From: Streptomyces sp. WMMC500
GTDB lineage: Bacteria > Actinomycetota > Actinomycetes > Streptomycetales > Streptomycetaceae
DNA: 64,000 nucleotides
NCBI RefSeq assembly: GCF_027497195.1
Contig: NZ_CP114905.1
Span: forward strand, 4,227,001 to 4,291,000
Direction of reading: 5' to 3'
Part shown: positions 18,464 to 26,800 of the stretch, one piece after another
Numbering within the stretch: position 1 is the first letter of the stretch
How the letters are laid out: each line of letters starts with the position of its first letter
Translations under genes and position numbers: made by a program
The notes under the pieces: model-generated
What the model was told of the DNA's origin: nothing
What the model saw: the letters and a program-made list of their open reading frames with translations, nothing else
Databases searched by the model: none

Positions 18464-18516
18464 CGGCCCGGGGGACCCCGCCGACCACCGACCACCGACA
18501 GCCGGCAGCCGCGCTC

Positions 18517-19116
18517 TCAGCTCTCCTTCGGCCCCTCGTCCCCGGAGCCCCCGGCGCCGTCAGGCCCGCCCTCGCCCGCACCGCCGTCCGCACCGTCGTC
18601 CGGCTTGTCCGTGTCCAGCTCCTGCTGCAGCCCCAGCGTCTCCACGAGCCACTTGTCGAACTCGATCGACGCCCGCACCCAGCTCACGGTGCTCGACACG
18701 AAGTGCTCCAGCGCCACGCCCGTGCCGATCAGCATCTGCGCCTCGCCGATCAGCCGGACGGAGCCGTCGTCGTGCGTGTGCGTGTAGAGCTTCGGCCACA
18801 GCGTGCGCCGGTTCCAGTCGTCGATGGCCTCCAGCAGCTCCGGCTTGTCGTCCAGCGAGTGCTGCCGGTCGTAGAACGTCCGCACCGAGTAGAGCTGCTG
18901 GTCTCCCTCGCCGCGGAACATGAAGTACGTACGGAACTGCTCCCATGGCGCCGCGAGGTCTCCCTCGTCGTCGACGACGTACTTCAGCTCCATCTGGTCC
19001 AGGAGCTGCTTGACCAGATCCTGGTCGGGCACGATGGGCCCCTGCGGGCCACCGCTGCCGCTGGATTCGGGCTGCTGGCCCCCGAAGTTCGGAATCGAGG
19101 ACGGGTCGATGCTCAC
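18517..19116 (-). CDS. YbjN domain-containing protein
   Basis: A 199-residue cytosolic protein of the YbjN family (putative sensory-transduction or chaperone-like fold related to type III secretion chaperones). The domain spans about residues 32-160: DLVKQLLDQMELKYVVDDEGD at its start, RTYFMFRGEGDQQLYSVRTFY in the middle and EAQMLIGTGVALEHFVSSTVSW towards the end. The last 35 residues are a disordered Asp/Gly tail. The GTG at 19114-19116 was chosen because AAGGGA precedes it; in-frame sequence further upstream lacks family similarity. Homologues sit near clpB in related genomes, and the function is unproven. Confidence 0.82.
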   Translation of the reverse strand: MSIDPSSIPNFGGQQPESSGSGGPQGPIVPDQDLVKQLLDQMELKYVVDDEGDLAAPWEQFRTYFMFRGEGDQQLYSVRTFYDRQHSLDDKPELLEAIDDWNRRTLWPKLYTHTHDDGSVRLIGEAQMLIGTGVALEHFVSSTVSWVRASIEFDKWLVETLGLQQELDTDKPDDGADGGAGEGGPDGAGGSGDEGPKES

Positions 19117-19229
19117 GTGGGGTTCCCTTCGAACGGTTCCCGCCCATCCTCCCCCACCGGGGGCCCGTGCCCGCAACCCGGCGACGACACCCTGTGGACA
19201 ACCCCCATCGGGCCGCAGCCGGGCGGTTC

Positions 19230-21836
19230 CTACTGCGCCGCACCGACCAGCAACTGGTCGCCGAACACGTCCACCCGCACGGTGTCGCCGTCCCGCACCT
19301 CGCCCGCCAGGATCTCCTTCGCGAGCTGGTCGCCGATCGCCGTCTGCACCAGCCGCCGCAGCGGCCGCGCCCCGTAGCTGAGATCCGGCTCCGGCTCGTC
19401 CTCCGGAACGCCGAGCCGCGCGAGCCAGGCCAGCGCCGCGTCGCTGACCTCCAGCGTGAGCCGGCGCTCGGCGAGCCGTTCCTGCAGACGGGTGAGCTGG
19501 ATGGCGGCGATGCGCTTGAGCTGGTCCCCGCCGAGGGCGTTGAAGACGACGAGGTCGTCGAGCCGGTTGAGGAACTCGGGCCGGAAGACCTTCCGCACCG
19601 TCTCCAGCACCCCCTCCCGCTTCTGCTCGTCCTTGATCATCGGGTCGACGAGGAAGGTGGAGCCGAGGTTGGAGGTGAGGATGAGGATGGTGTTGCGGAA
19701 GTCGACCGTACGGCCCTGACCGTCCGTCAACCGCCCGTCGTCCAGCACCTGCAGCAGGATGTCGAAGACCTCGTTGTGCGCCTTCTCCATCTCGTCCAGC
19801 AGGATGACCGAGTACGGGCGCCGCCGCACGGCCTCCGTGAGCTGGCCGCCCTCCTCGTACCCGACGTATCCCGGGGGCGCGCCGACCAGGCGGGAGACGG
19901 AGTGCTTCTCTCCGTACTCACTCATGTCGATGCGGACCATGGCCCGCTCGTCGTCGAAGAGGAAGTCGGCGAGCGCCTTCGCCAGCTCGGTCTTGCCCAC
20001 GCCGGTGGGGCCGAGGAAGAGGAACGAGCCCGTCGGCCGGTTGGGGTCGGCGATGCCGGCGCGGCTGCGGCGCACGGCGTCGGAGACGGCCCGTACCGCC
20101 TCGTCCTGGCCGATGAGGCGCCTGCCCAGCTCCTCCTCCATGCGCAGCAGCTTCTGCGTCTCGCCCTCCAGCAGCCGGCCCGCGGGGATGCCGGTCCAGG
20201 AGGAGATGACGTCGGCGATGTCGTCGGAGCCGACCTCCTCCTTGACCATCGTGTCCCGCTTGACCTCCTCCTCGGCGGCGGACGCCTCCTCCAGCTCGCG
20301 TTCGAGGGCGGGCAGTTCGCCGTAGAGGAGCTTGGAGGCGGTGTCGAAGTCGCCGTCGCGCTGCGCGCGCTCGGCGGTGCCGCGCAGCTCGTCCAGGCGC
20401 TCCTTCAGCTCGCCGACGCGGTTGAGGCCCTGCTTCTCCTTCTCCCAGCGCGCGGTGAGGCCGCGCAGCTCCTCCTCCTTGTCGGCGAGGTCGCGCTGCA
20501 GCCGCTCCAGGCGCTCGCGGGAGGCGACGTCGGACTCGTTCTTCAGTGCCAGCTCCTCCATGCGGAGCCGGTCGACGGCGCGCTGGAGTTCGTCGATCTC
20601 GGTGGGCGAGGAGTCGATCTCCATGCGGAGCCGGGAGGCGGCCTCGTCGACGAGGTCGATGGCCTTGTCGGGCAGGAAGCGGGAGGTGATGTACCGGTCG
20701 GAGAGGGTGGCGGCGCCGACGAGCGCGGAGTCGGCGATGACGACCTTGTGGTGTGCCTCGTAGCGCCCCTTGAGGCCACGGAGGATGGCGATGGTGTCCT
20801 CGACGGTGGGCTCGGCGACAAGTACCTGCTGGAACCGGCGCTCCAGGGCGGCGTCCTTCTCGATCCGCTCGCGGTACTCGTCGAGGGTCGTCGCGCCGAC
20901 CATGCGCAGCTCGCCGCGGGCGAGCATGGGCTTGAGCATGTTCCCGGCGTCCATGGCGGACTCGCCGCCCGCGCCGGCGCCGACGACGGTGTGCAGCTCG
21001 TCGATGAACGTGATGACCTGGCCCTCGCTCTCCCGGATCTCGGCGAGCACGGTCTTCAGCCGCTCCTCGAACTCGCCCCGGTACTTCGCCCCGGCGACCA
21101 TGGCACCGAGGTCGAGCGCGACGAGCCGCTTGTTCTTCAGGCTCTCCGGTACGTCACCCTTCACGATCCGCTGCGCGAGCCCCTCGACGACGGCGGTCTT
21201 GCCGACGCCGGGCTCGCCGATGAGGACGGGGTTGTTCTTCGTCCGCCGGGAGAGCACCTGCACGACGCGGCGGATCTCCTGGTCGCGCCCGATGACGGGG
21301 TCGAGCTTGCCGTCGCGGGCGGCGGCGGTGAGGTCGGTGCCGAACTTGCCGAGGGCCTGGTACGTGCTCTCGGGGTTCTTCGTGGTCACCCGCCGGTCGC
21401 CGCGAATCTTCTCGAACGCCTGCACGAGCGCCTTGGCGTTCGCGCCCTGCTTCTTCAGCAGCTCCTTGGCCGCCCCGCCCTCGGCGGCGACCGCGATGAG
21501 CAGGTGCTCGGTCGACACGTACTGGTCCCCGAGCTTCTTCGCCCGCGCGGCGGCGTCGGCGACGACGGCCAGCAGCTCCCGGTCCGCCTGCGGCGGCGAC
21601 ACGGTGGCCCCCTGCACGCTGGGCAACCCGCCGAGCAGCGCCTCGGCCCCGGACCGTACGGCGGCCTGGTCGGCGTCGACGGCGGCGAGCAGGTCCTGGA
21701 GGTTCTCGTTGTCCGCCACGTCGAGCAGCGAGAGCAGCAGGTGCACAGGGGTGATGTCCGGGTGCCCGCCGGACACCGCGCGGCTGTTGGCGCCGGCGAT
21801 CGCTTCCTGGCTCTTGTTGGTCAGCTCCGCGTCCAC
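19230..21836 (-). CDS. clpB: ATP-dependent disaggregase ClpB
   Basis: An 868-residue Hsp100 disaggregase that works with DnaK-DnaJ-GrpE to resolubilise aggregated proteins. Order: Clp-N repeat domain (1-145), NBD1 with Walker [11 protein letters not shown] near 205 and Walker [12 protein letters not shown], a coiled-coil M-domain (about 400-520, rich in Leu/Glu/Arg heptads), NBD2 with [10 protein letters not shown] near 605 and [11 protein letters not shown], and the C-terminal small domain with [12 protein letters not shown]. The GTG at 21834-21836 was chosen because [13 protein letters not shown] is the normal start; the frame is open further upstream, through the operator. A perfect HspR site lies 85 bases upstream, so heat-shock control through HspR is expected. 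Confidence 0.97.
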   Translation of the reverse strand: MDAELTNKSQEAIAGANSRAVSGGHPDITPVHLLLSLLDVADNENLQDLLAAVDADQAAVRSGAEALLGGLPSVQGATVSPPQADRELLAVVADAAARAKKLGDQYVSTEHLLIAVAAEGGAAKELLKKQGANAKALVQAFEKIRGDRRVTTKNPESTYQALGKFGTDLTAAARDGKLDPVIGRDQEIRRVVQVLSRRTKNNPVLIGEPGVGKTAVVEGLAQRIVKGDVPESLKNKRLVALDLGAMVAGAKYRGEFEERLKTVLAEIRESEGQVITFIDELHTVVGAGAGGESAMDAGNMLKPMLARGELRMVGATTLDEYRERIEKDAALERRFQQVLVAEPTVEDTIAILRGLKGRYEAHHKVVIADSALVGAATLSDRYITSRFLPDKAIDLVDEAASRLRMEIDSSPTEIDELQRAVDRLRMEELALKNESDVASRERLERLQRDLADKEEELRGLTARWEKEKQGLNRVGELKERLDELRGTAERAQRDGDFDTASKLLYGELPALERELEEASAAEEEVKRDTMVKEEVGSDDIADVISSWTGIPAGRLLEGETQKLLRMEEELGRRLIGQDEAVRAVSDAVRRSRAGIADPNRPTGSFLFLGPTGVGKTELAKALADFLFDDERAMVRIDMSEYGEKHSVSRLVGAPPGYVGYEEGGQLTEAVRRRPYSVILLDEMEKAHNEVFDILLQVLDDGRLTDGQGRTVDFRNTILILTSNLGSTFLVDPMIKDEQKREGVLETVRKVFRPEFLNRLDDLVVFNALGGDQLKRIAAIQLTRLQERLAERRLTLEVSDAALAWLARLGVPEDEPEPDLSYGARPLRRLVQTAIGDQLAKEILAGEVRDGDTVRVDVFGDQLLVGAAQ

Positions 21837-21920
21837 TGCTGTGTGCTCCTCCTTGCCGGGGTGCCGGTCGTGGGTACGGCCTCGGGCCACCCTCGGCGTG
21901 CCTGAGACCACGTAAGCTAA

Positions 21921-21941
21921 GTTGAGTCTACTCCACTCAAC
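21921..21941 (-). promoter_or_regulatory. HAIR operator (HspR-binding) of clpB
   Basis: GTTGAGT-N7-ACTCAAC, a perfect seven-base inverted repeat with seven-base spacer, matches the HspR-associated inverted repeat (consensus CTTGAGT-N7-ACTCAAG). It is 85 bases upstream of the clpB start, in the only A+T-rich patch, and would overlap the promoter. Confidence 0.9.
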
Positions 21942-22006
21942 CTCAACCCAGCACCGGCAACCGGCGACACGACCGCCCCCTAAGCATGCGCGTCCGCGCA
22001 CGCAAA

Positions 22007-22046
22007 AGCGGTGCCATCGCGGGGTTGCGTCCGCGATGGCACCGCT
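22007..22046 (-). terminator. intrinsic terminator for the minus-strand gene at 22.1-22.4 kb
   Basis: AGCGGTGCCATCGCGG (22007-22022) pairs perfectly with 22031-22046 around an eight-base loop. Read on the minus strand the 16-bp stem is followed by TTTT, the classical layout, 43 bases after the stop of the Rieske-like fragment gene. On the plus strand there is no T-tract. Confidence 0.85.
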
Positions 22047-22088
22047 GGTGTGCCTTCGGGCGATCTGGACACGGGGGATACCGCCCGG

Positions 22089-22385
22089 TCAGGCACAGTG
22101 GGGGGTGATGCTCTCGCTATCAGGTACGCCGTCGGCTGCTACGAGCACGTGATCCTCTTCGCCAAGATTGACGAAGATCACGCCGCAGCGAACCACGCAG
22201 CGTACATAGCGCCTTGACCTCCGGCGGAAGGCCCGGACGCTCCCACCCCGGTCACGGAGGATGGTGATCGGCTCGCCCAGCAGGGCTACCGCCATCCTGT
22301 CCCCGGGTTGGGGAACCGCCGTAGCGAGATCGACGGAGTACCAGTGGTTCTCCATCTTTCGGCGGTCGTCTGAAGTCATCGCCAT
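22089..22385 (-). pseudogene. truncated Rieske-type oxygenase-like protein
   Basis: A 98-residue open frame. Residues about 11-49 (ENHWYSVDLATAV, AVALLGEPITILRD, GGSVRAF) resemble the first strands of the Rieske domain of ring-hydroxylating oxygenases, where WYPVAL and LGE-VVLFRD are typical. Residues 58-73 (YVRCVVRCGVIFVNLGE) resemble the strand after the Rieske cluster (YPVVERYGLVWVWLGD). The central CxH...CxxH cluster motifs that should lie between are absent, so it reads as an internally deleted remnant. It may still be expressed, because a good terminator follows. An unrelated small protein cannot be excluded. Composition is less G+C-rich than the core genes. Confidence 0.4.
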
Positions 22386-22441
22386 ACCTATGTCTGCATT
22401 GGCCGCTTTAACTTAGGTTTGCCCAGCATGCGCGCCCTTAC

Positions 22442-22591
22442 TCAGTCCCACGCCGGATCCTGCTGAACCAGTACTACAGTTGACGCCTCGGGCATGTCGG
22501 CGGCATGCACCTCGGCCTCTTGGAAGTCAACACCCAGGCTCACCACCACGGTGGCGCCCAGGGCGACGACCCAACCGACGAGCTTCTTCAT
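22442..22591 (-). CDS. small secreted peptide precursor (49 aa)
   Basis: A 49-residue product starting MKKLVGW. Residues 4-20 are hydrophobic (LVGWVVALGATVVVSLG), followed by VDFQEAEVHA and a possible signal-peptidase site VHA before AD at residue 30, leaving a 19-residue acidic peptide ADMPEASTVVLVQQDPAWD. Without cleavage it would be a small membrane-tethered peptide. The ATG at 22589-22591 has a weak GGGA upstream; a longer in-frame start at 22723 would overlap the divergent regulator start. It is transcribed away from the array of four paralogous regulators, 117 bases from the first. I do not recognise a family. A signalling peptide read by the neighbouring regulators is an attractive but untested idea. 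Confidence 0.6.
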   Translation of the reverse strand: MKKLVGWVVALGATVVVSLGVDFQEAEVHAADMPEASTVVLVQQDPAWD

Positions 22592-22667
22592 TGGGATTCC
22601 CGGCTTCCCTTTTCGCTTCCCTGTGAAGAAGGTGCCGCACAAGACCGCCACACACCACCTCCGCATT

Positions 22668-22684
22668 GCATCATGTTCCTGAAA
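22668..22684. promoter_or_regulatory. shared 17-bp element, copy A
   Basis: GCATCATGTTCCTGAAA lies between the secreted-peptide gene and the first regulator, ending 24 bases before the regulator ATG. An almost identical sequence (16 of 17) occurs at 27244-27260 on the other side of the array. It contains the short dyad TTC-CT-GAA. It may be a binding site for one of the local regulators; this is inference. Confidence 0.5.
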
Positions 22685-22689
22685 CACAG

Positions 22690-22703
22690 CTTCCTGTGGG
22701 AAG
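22690..22703 (+). promoter_or_regulatory. hairpin covering the ribosome binding site of regulator 1
   Basis: CTTCC-TGTG-GGAAG can fold so that the Shine-Dalgarno GGAAGGA of the first regulator is paired. The SD is three bases from the ATG at 22709 and twelve from a second in-frame ATG at 22718, so the true start is uncertain, and translation might be tuned by the fold. The stem is only five base pairs. Confidence 0.3.
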
Positions 22704-22708
22704 GATAA

Positions 22709-23713
22709 ATGGGCGTAATGCATGACGAATCAGACCATTCGCATGGGTATACGGACCTGTGCGAGGCGGGCTCGGAGCTCTACGCCAAGGCGCTGCGAGC
22801 AGGCCGGATCCTCCGGTCCGAGGTAGAAAGCACGCCGTGTCTGATCGACCTGCTGCTGCTCCACCCCGACCCCGACGACCCACGCTGGCTGCACCCGCTC
22901 CCGCCCGCCACCGTGCTTGCGCGGCTGGGCAGCCCGCTGGAGCGAGAGATCCTGGATCGGCGGAAACAGACCCTCGCCCTGGCCGATGCCTTCGAGCCGT
23001 TTCTCGCCATCAGTCGCGAAGAACAGCCCACAGTCGGCCGTGTGATCGCCGAACTGAGCGGTGTGACGAATATCGACGAGACCATCGGCCAGGCCACAAC
23101 GGAGTGCGAAAAGGAACTGCTGACGGTGCAGCCCGGGGGAAGCCGGCCCCCGGAATCTCTGAACAGGTCCGTGGGACGGGTGCGTCCGCTGGTCGATCGC
23201 GGTGTACGGATACGCAGCCTGTACCAGCACACGGCCCGTCACAGCTACGGTCTGCTCGCCTATCAGGAGCAGGTCGGCTCCAGCCGCATGGAACTGCGCA
23301 CGCTCGAAGAACTCGTGGACCGCCTGATCATCATCGACCGGCGCAAAGCCTTCATCCCGGCTCAGCGCGACCTGCCGGTGAAGACCAACCGGAAGGCCGC
23401 GCTGGAGATTCGGCACCCCGGTCTCATCGAGTACCTGGTCGGCGTCTTCGAGCACCTGTGGCAGCATGCCGTCCCGCTCGACGAGGAGGTGCACTACGAC
23501 TCGCAGGAGCCGGACGGCATCTCGGGCGTCCAGCGCAGCATCGCCAAGCTTCTCGTGGAGGGCCACGTGGACGAGGTCATCGCCGACCGGCTGGGGATGA
23601 ACGTCCGCACCTGCCGCGCCCACATCGCCAAGCTCGCCACCACCCTCGGCAGCAATGGGCGGGGCCAACTCGGCTATCTCATCGCCCGCTCCGGCATCCT
23701 CGACCGGACCTGA
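22709..23713 (+). CDS. TrmB-like/LuxR-type regulator, array member 1
   Basis: A 334-residue cytosolic regulator. Residues about 18-65 (SELYAKALRAGRI, PCLIDLLLLHPDPDD, WLHPLPP) form a winged-helix-like N-terminal unit. Residues about 130-235 resemble the phospholipase-D-like effector domain of TrmB-type proteins (ELLTVQPGG, VRPLVDRGVRIRSLYQHTAR, ELRTLEELVDRLIIIDRRKA, FIPAQ). Residues about 272-328 are a LuxR-type HTH (VQRSIAKLLVEGHVDEVIAD, MNVRTCRAHIAKLATTLGS). It is the first of four consecutive paralogues and carries a short extra insertion (DLPVKTNRKAA) after FIPAQ that the others lack. Likely role: sensing a small ligand or peptide and binding DNA. Start at 22709 or 22718. Confidence 0.85.
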   Translation: MGVMHDESDHSHGYTDLCEAGSELYAKALRAGRILRSEVESTPCLIDLLLLHPDPDDPRWLHPLPPATVLARLGSPLEREILDRRKQTLALADAFEPFLAISREEQPTVGRVIAELSGVTNIDETIGQATTECEKELLTVQPGGSRPPESLNRSVGRVRPLVDRGVRIRSLYQHTARHSYGLLAYQEQVGSSRMELRTLEELVDRLIIIDRRKAFIPAQRDLPVKTNRKAALEIRHPGLIEYLVGVFEHLWQHAVPLDEEVHYDSQEPDGISGVQRSIAKLLVEGHVDEVIADRLGMNVRTCRAHIAKLATTLGSNGRGQLGYLIARSGILDRT

Positions 23714-23731
23714 GCGTCGGAGAGTACTGAG

Positions 23732-24706
23732 ATGCCCACCAGGCACGACCACACCCACGCACTCGACGAGCCGTGCCCGGCGGCCCAGGCGCTCTACGCC
23801 GACGCGCTGCACGACGGCCGCGTCACCCGCTCCTCCGTCGCGTCCGTCCCCTGCCTCACCGATCTGGCGCTCTTGGAGCCGGACCCCGAGAACCGCGAGT
23901 GGCTGCTGCCGGTCTCCGCGTTCGACGCGATGACCCGGCTACTCCACTCCCACGAGAAGCACATCACCAAACGCCAGCGGTCCTCGGCCAAGCTCACCGA
24001 AATGTTCACGGCCTTCATGGACATCAGCGCCGCGGCCGGTTCCGACGACTCACCGATCACCGTCCTGGAGGGCCTCGGTACGATCAACACCGCGCTGGAC
24101 CTGGCGGTCAGCGAGTGCTCGCACGAACTGCTCACCATCCAGCCGGAGGCCACCAGCCGCGGCGCCCGCGCTCTCGGCGAGGCCCTGCAGCGTGTACGCC
24201 CCTTGGTCGAGCGCGGTGTGCGGATGCGTACCCTCTACCAGCACGCCGCACGGGAAGCCCCGATGACTCTGGCGTATCTACGCTTCGTCGGCCCGCAACG
24301 GGTCGAGGTCAGAACGCTGGAAGAGATCATCGAACGGCTGATCATCGTCGACCGTGAGGTGGCGTTCATCCCGGCCCAGGCGGACCGCCAGGTTGCCCTG
24401 GAGTTGCGTCATCCCGGTCTCGTGGCCTATCTCGTCGGCGCCTTCGAGCAGTTCTGGCAACTCGCCACCCCCATGGAAGAGGCGGCCTACCGGGAGGCGG
24501 ACCACGAAGGAATCACGGGCGTGCAGCGCAGTATCGCCCGGCTGCTGGTCGAGGGCCACCTCGACCAGAACATCGCCCGCCGCCTCGGCATGAGCGTACG
24601 AACCTGCCGGGCCCACATCGCCAAGCTCGCCACCCTCCTTGGCAGCAGCAGCCGCACCCAACTCGGCTATCTCATCGCCTGTTCCGGCATCCTCGAGGAG
24701 ACTTGA
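23732..24706 (+). CDS. TrmB-like/LuxR-type regulator, array member 2
   Basis: A 324-residue paralogue of its three neighbours with the same layout. The N-terminal unit reads ALYADALHDGRVTRSSVASV-PCLTDLALLEPDPEN and WLLPVSAFDAM. The middle domain has ELLTIQPEATSR, VRPLVERGVRMRTLYQHAAR, VEVRTLEEIIERLIIVDREV and AFIPAQADRQ. The C-terminal HTH has VQRSIARLLVEGHLDQNIAR and MSVRTCRAHIAKLATLLGS. The linker between N-terminal and middle domains (about residues 72-115) is the most divergent part among the four and could hold specificity. It begins 18 bases after member 1 and ends overlapping a possible TTG start of member 3, so the genes form one operon. Confidence 0.85.
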   Translation: MPTRHDHTHALDEPCPAAQALYADALHDGRVTRSSVASVPCLTDLALLEPDPENREWLLPVSAFDAMTRLLHSHEKHITKRQRSSAKLTEMFTAFMDISAAAGSDDSPITVLEGLGTINTALDLAVSECSHELLTIQPEATSRGARALGEALQRVRPLVERGVRMRTLYQHAAREAPMTLAYLRFVGPQRVEVRTLEEIIERLIIVDREVAFIPAQADRQVALELRHPGLVAYLVGAFEQFWQLATPMEEAAYREADHEGITGVQRSIARLLVEGHLDQNIARRLGMSVRTCRAHIAKLATLLGSSSRTQLGYLIACSGILEET

Positions 24707-24714
24707 GACCGCAT

Positions 24715-25680
24715 ATGGCCCACCCCCACCACACCAACGGCCTCTGCGCCTCGGGCAGGAAGCTCTACGCCTCCGCCCTGCGCTCCGGCCGCATCTCGCA
24801 CGAGGCGACGGCGACCGCGCCCTGCCTCTTCGACCTGGAACTCTTACGCCCCGAGCCCGGCGACACCCAATGGCTGGTGCCGACGCCTCCGACGCAGGCG
24901 CTCGCCGGGCTCGTCAAGCCCCTGGAACGGGAGCTGAGCGAGTACCGCCTCTTCGTGGCGGCAATCGCCGACACCGTCGAGCAGGTGACGGCCCTCGACC
25001 TGGACGACCCGGCCGCGGCAGCGTTCACCGTCTGGACCGGTAAGGAGCGGATCGACGACGCGCTCGTGCGGGCCCTGGAGGACTGCACTCAGCAGTTCCT
25101 CGCGATCCAGCCGGCCAGCGGACGGACCAACTGGAACGCCGCGACGATGCGCACCACCACCCACCGCGTACGGCGGATGAGTGAACGCGGTGTCTCCCAG
25201 CGAACCTTGTACCACCACACCTACCGGCACCACCCCGCGCAGCTCGCCTACCTGGACGAGTTGAGCGACACCGGACTGGAGGTACGCACCCTTGAGGAGA
25301 TGCCGGAGCGGGTCCTTATCGTCGACCAGCAGGTCGCCTTCATCCCCGCGCAGCCCGACCGCGAGGTGGCAATGGAGATCCGCCACCCAGGCTTGGTCTG
25401 GTTCCTGCTCGCCATCTTCGAGCACTTCTGGCACCTCGGCGTCCCCTGGGAACACCGGCTTCCCGAGCAGGACACCCCTGAAGGCATCACCCCGGTCCAG
25501 CGCAGCATCGCCCGGCTGCTGGTCGAGGGCCACCTCGACGAGGCCATCGCCCGCCGCCTCGGCATGAACGTCCGCACCTGCCGCTCCCACATCGCCAAGC
25601 TCTCCACCGCGGTCGGCAGCAACAGCCGCGCCCAACTCGGCTACCTCATCGCACGCTCCGGCATGCTCGAGGAGGTCTGA
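24715..25680 (+). CDS. TrmB-like/LuxR-type regulator, array member 3 (contains TTA)
   Basis: A 321-residue paralogue. Distinctive parts: LYASALRSGRISHEATATA-PCLFDLELLRPEPGD, a middle domain with FLAIQPASGRTN, VRRMSERGVSQRTLYHHTYR and EVRTLEEMPERVLIVDQQVA, then FIPAQPDRE, and the HTH VQRSIARLLVEGHLDEAIAR with MNVRTCRSHIAKLSTAVGS. In the middle domain SERGVSQRTLYHH departs from the ERGVRIRSLY consensus of the others, which may change ligand recognition. Codon 44 is TTA (24844-24846), so translation should depend on the bldA tRNA. The ATG at 24715 was chosen over the TTG at 24703. It ends three bases before the start of member 4. Confidence 0.85.
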   Translation: MAHPHHTNGLCASGRKLYASALRSGRISHEATATAPCLFDLELLRPEPGDTQWLVPTPPTQALAGLVKPLERELSEYRLFVAAIADTVEQVTALDLDDPAAAAFTVWTGKERIDDALVRALEDCTQQFLAIQPASGRTNWNAATMRTTTHRVRRMSERGVSQRTLYHHTYRHHPAQLAYLDELSDTGLEVRTLEEMPERVLIVDQQVAFIPAQPDREVAMEIRHPGLVWFLLAIFEHFWHLGVPWEHRLPEQDTPEGITPVQRSIARLLVEGHLDEAIARRLGMNVRTCRSHIAKLSTAVGSNSRAQLGYLIARSGMLEEV

Positions 25681-25683
25681 GTC

Positions 25684-26634
25684 ATGGGACACACCCCCCA
25701 CCCCGCCTCGCGCGTCTGCACGACGGGCCGGAAGCTCTACGCCAAGGCGCTGCAGGGCGGTCGCATCGAGACGACGACGAGCACCGCCGCGCCCTGCCTG
25801 GTCGAGTCCGGTCTTCTGCGCCGCGACGGCGACTGGCTCGTGCCGGCGCCGCCGACGGAGGCCATGGCGCAGCTCTTCGAACTCGTGGCGAGCGAGATCG
25901 GCGGCTACCGGGACCTCGCTCTCACCCTCGCCGGCTCCGTCGGCCGGGCCGCACCGCCCGATGCGGATCCGGCCGCGGAACCCGCGATCACGGTGTGGGA
26001 GGGCAAGGAGCGGATAGACGCCGAGCTGGTGCGCGCCCTCCAGATGTGCACATCGGAGTTGCTCACCGCCCAGCCCATGGGCAACAGGTCGGCGTGGGTG
26101 TACGAAGCCGCCATCCAGCGCGTGCTGCCCCTGGCGGAACGGGGAGTCCGCATTCGCAGCCTGTACAGCCACACCGCGCGGCACACCCCGCAGGCGCTGG
26201 ACTACCTGGCGCGCGTGCAGCACACGGGCCTGGAAGTCCGCACCCTCGAAGAGAACATCGAGCGGGCCATCATCATCGACCGCGAGACCGCCTTCATCCC
26301 CGCACAGGAGGACAACGCGGTCGCCATCGAGGTCCGCCATCGCGGCGTGGTCTGGTACATCGCCGCCACGTTCGACCGTTTCTGGCAACTCGCCACACCC
26401 TGGGGCGAGGACGTCGAGAACCGGGACACCCCGGAGGGGATCACCGGTGTCCAGCTCAAGATCGCCCGGCTTCTCGTGGAGGGCCACCTCGACGAGGCCA
26501 TCGCCCGCCGGCTCGGCATGAACGTCCGTACCTGCCGCTCCCACATCGCCAGGCTCAGCACCGCACTCGGCAGCGACAGCCGCGTCCAGCTCGGCTACCT
26601 GCTCGCCCGCTCCGGAGTCGTCGACGACCCCTGA
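25684..26634 (+). CDS. TrmB-like/LuxR-type regulator, array member 4
   Basis: A 316-residue paralogue closing the array. N-terminal unit LYAKALQGGRIETTTSTAA-PCLVESGLLRRDGDWLVPAPPTEAM, middle domain with ELLTAQPMGNRS, LPLAERGVRIRSLYSHTARH, LEVRTLEENIERAIIIDRET and AFIPAQEDN, and HTH VQLKIARLLVEGHLDEAIAR with MNVRTCRSHIARLSTALGS. The C-terminal 60 residues are the most conserved region across the four, so related DNA sites are likely. It shares with member 3 the segment VWxGKERIDxxLVRAL (about residues 103-118), so 3 and 4 look like the most recent duplicates. It is followed by 166 bases and a convergent HTH gene. Confidence 0.85.
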   Translation: MGHTPHPASRVCTTGRKLYAKALQGGRIETTTSTAAPCLVESGLLRRDGDWLVPAPPTEAMAQLFELVASEIGGYRDLALTLAGSVGRAAPPDADPAAEPAITVWEGKERIDAELVRALQMCTSELLTAQPMGNRSAWVYEAAIQRVLPLAERGVRIRSLYSHTARHTPQALDYLARVQHTGLEVRTLEENIERAIIIDRETAFIPAQEDNAVAIEVRHRGVVWYIAATFDRFWQLATPWGEDVENRDTPEGITGVQLKIARLLVEGHLDEAIARRLGMNVRTCRSHIARLSTALGSDSRVQLGYLLARSGVVDDP

Positions 26635-26800
26635 CGGGCGCCGGCGGCGCGCAGCGGGGCGAGGCGGGGGGAACGGAGACGCTGGTGCGTATGAGGCCGG
26701 GAAGCGAACGCACCAGCGCTCCGTCCGAGGGGTGCCGCGGGCGCCGCGGACGGCGATGGCCGGTCGCGTCCGGGTCGGTCCGGAGGGCACACGCCCCACA

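Noticed and set aside
19167..21905. 912-codon open frame antisense to clpB
   Set aside because: Mirror frame produced by high third-position G+C in clpB; no ribosome binding site or recognisable domain.
22011..22217. 68-codon plus-strand ORF opposite the Rieske-like fragment
   Set aside because: Starts inside the terminator stem and has no protein-like features; the minus-strand reading is better supported.
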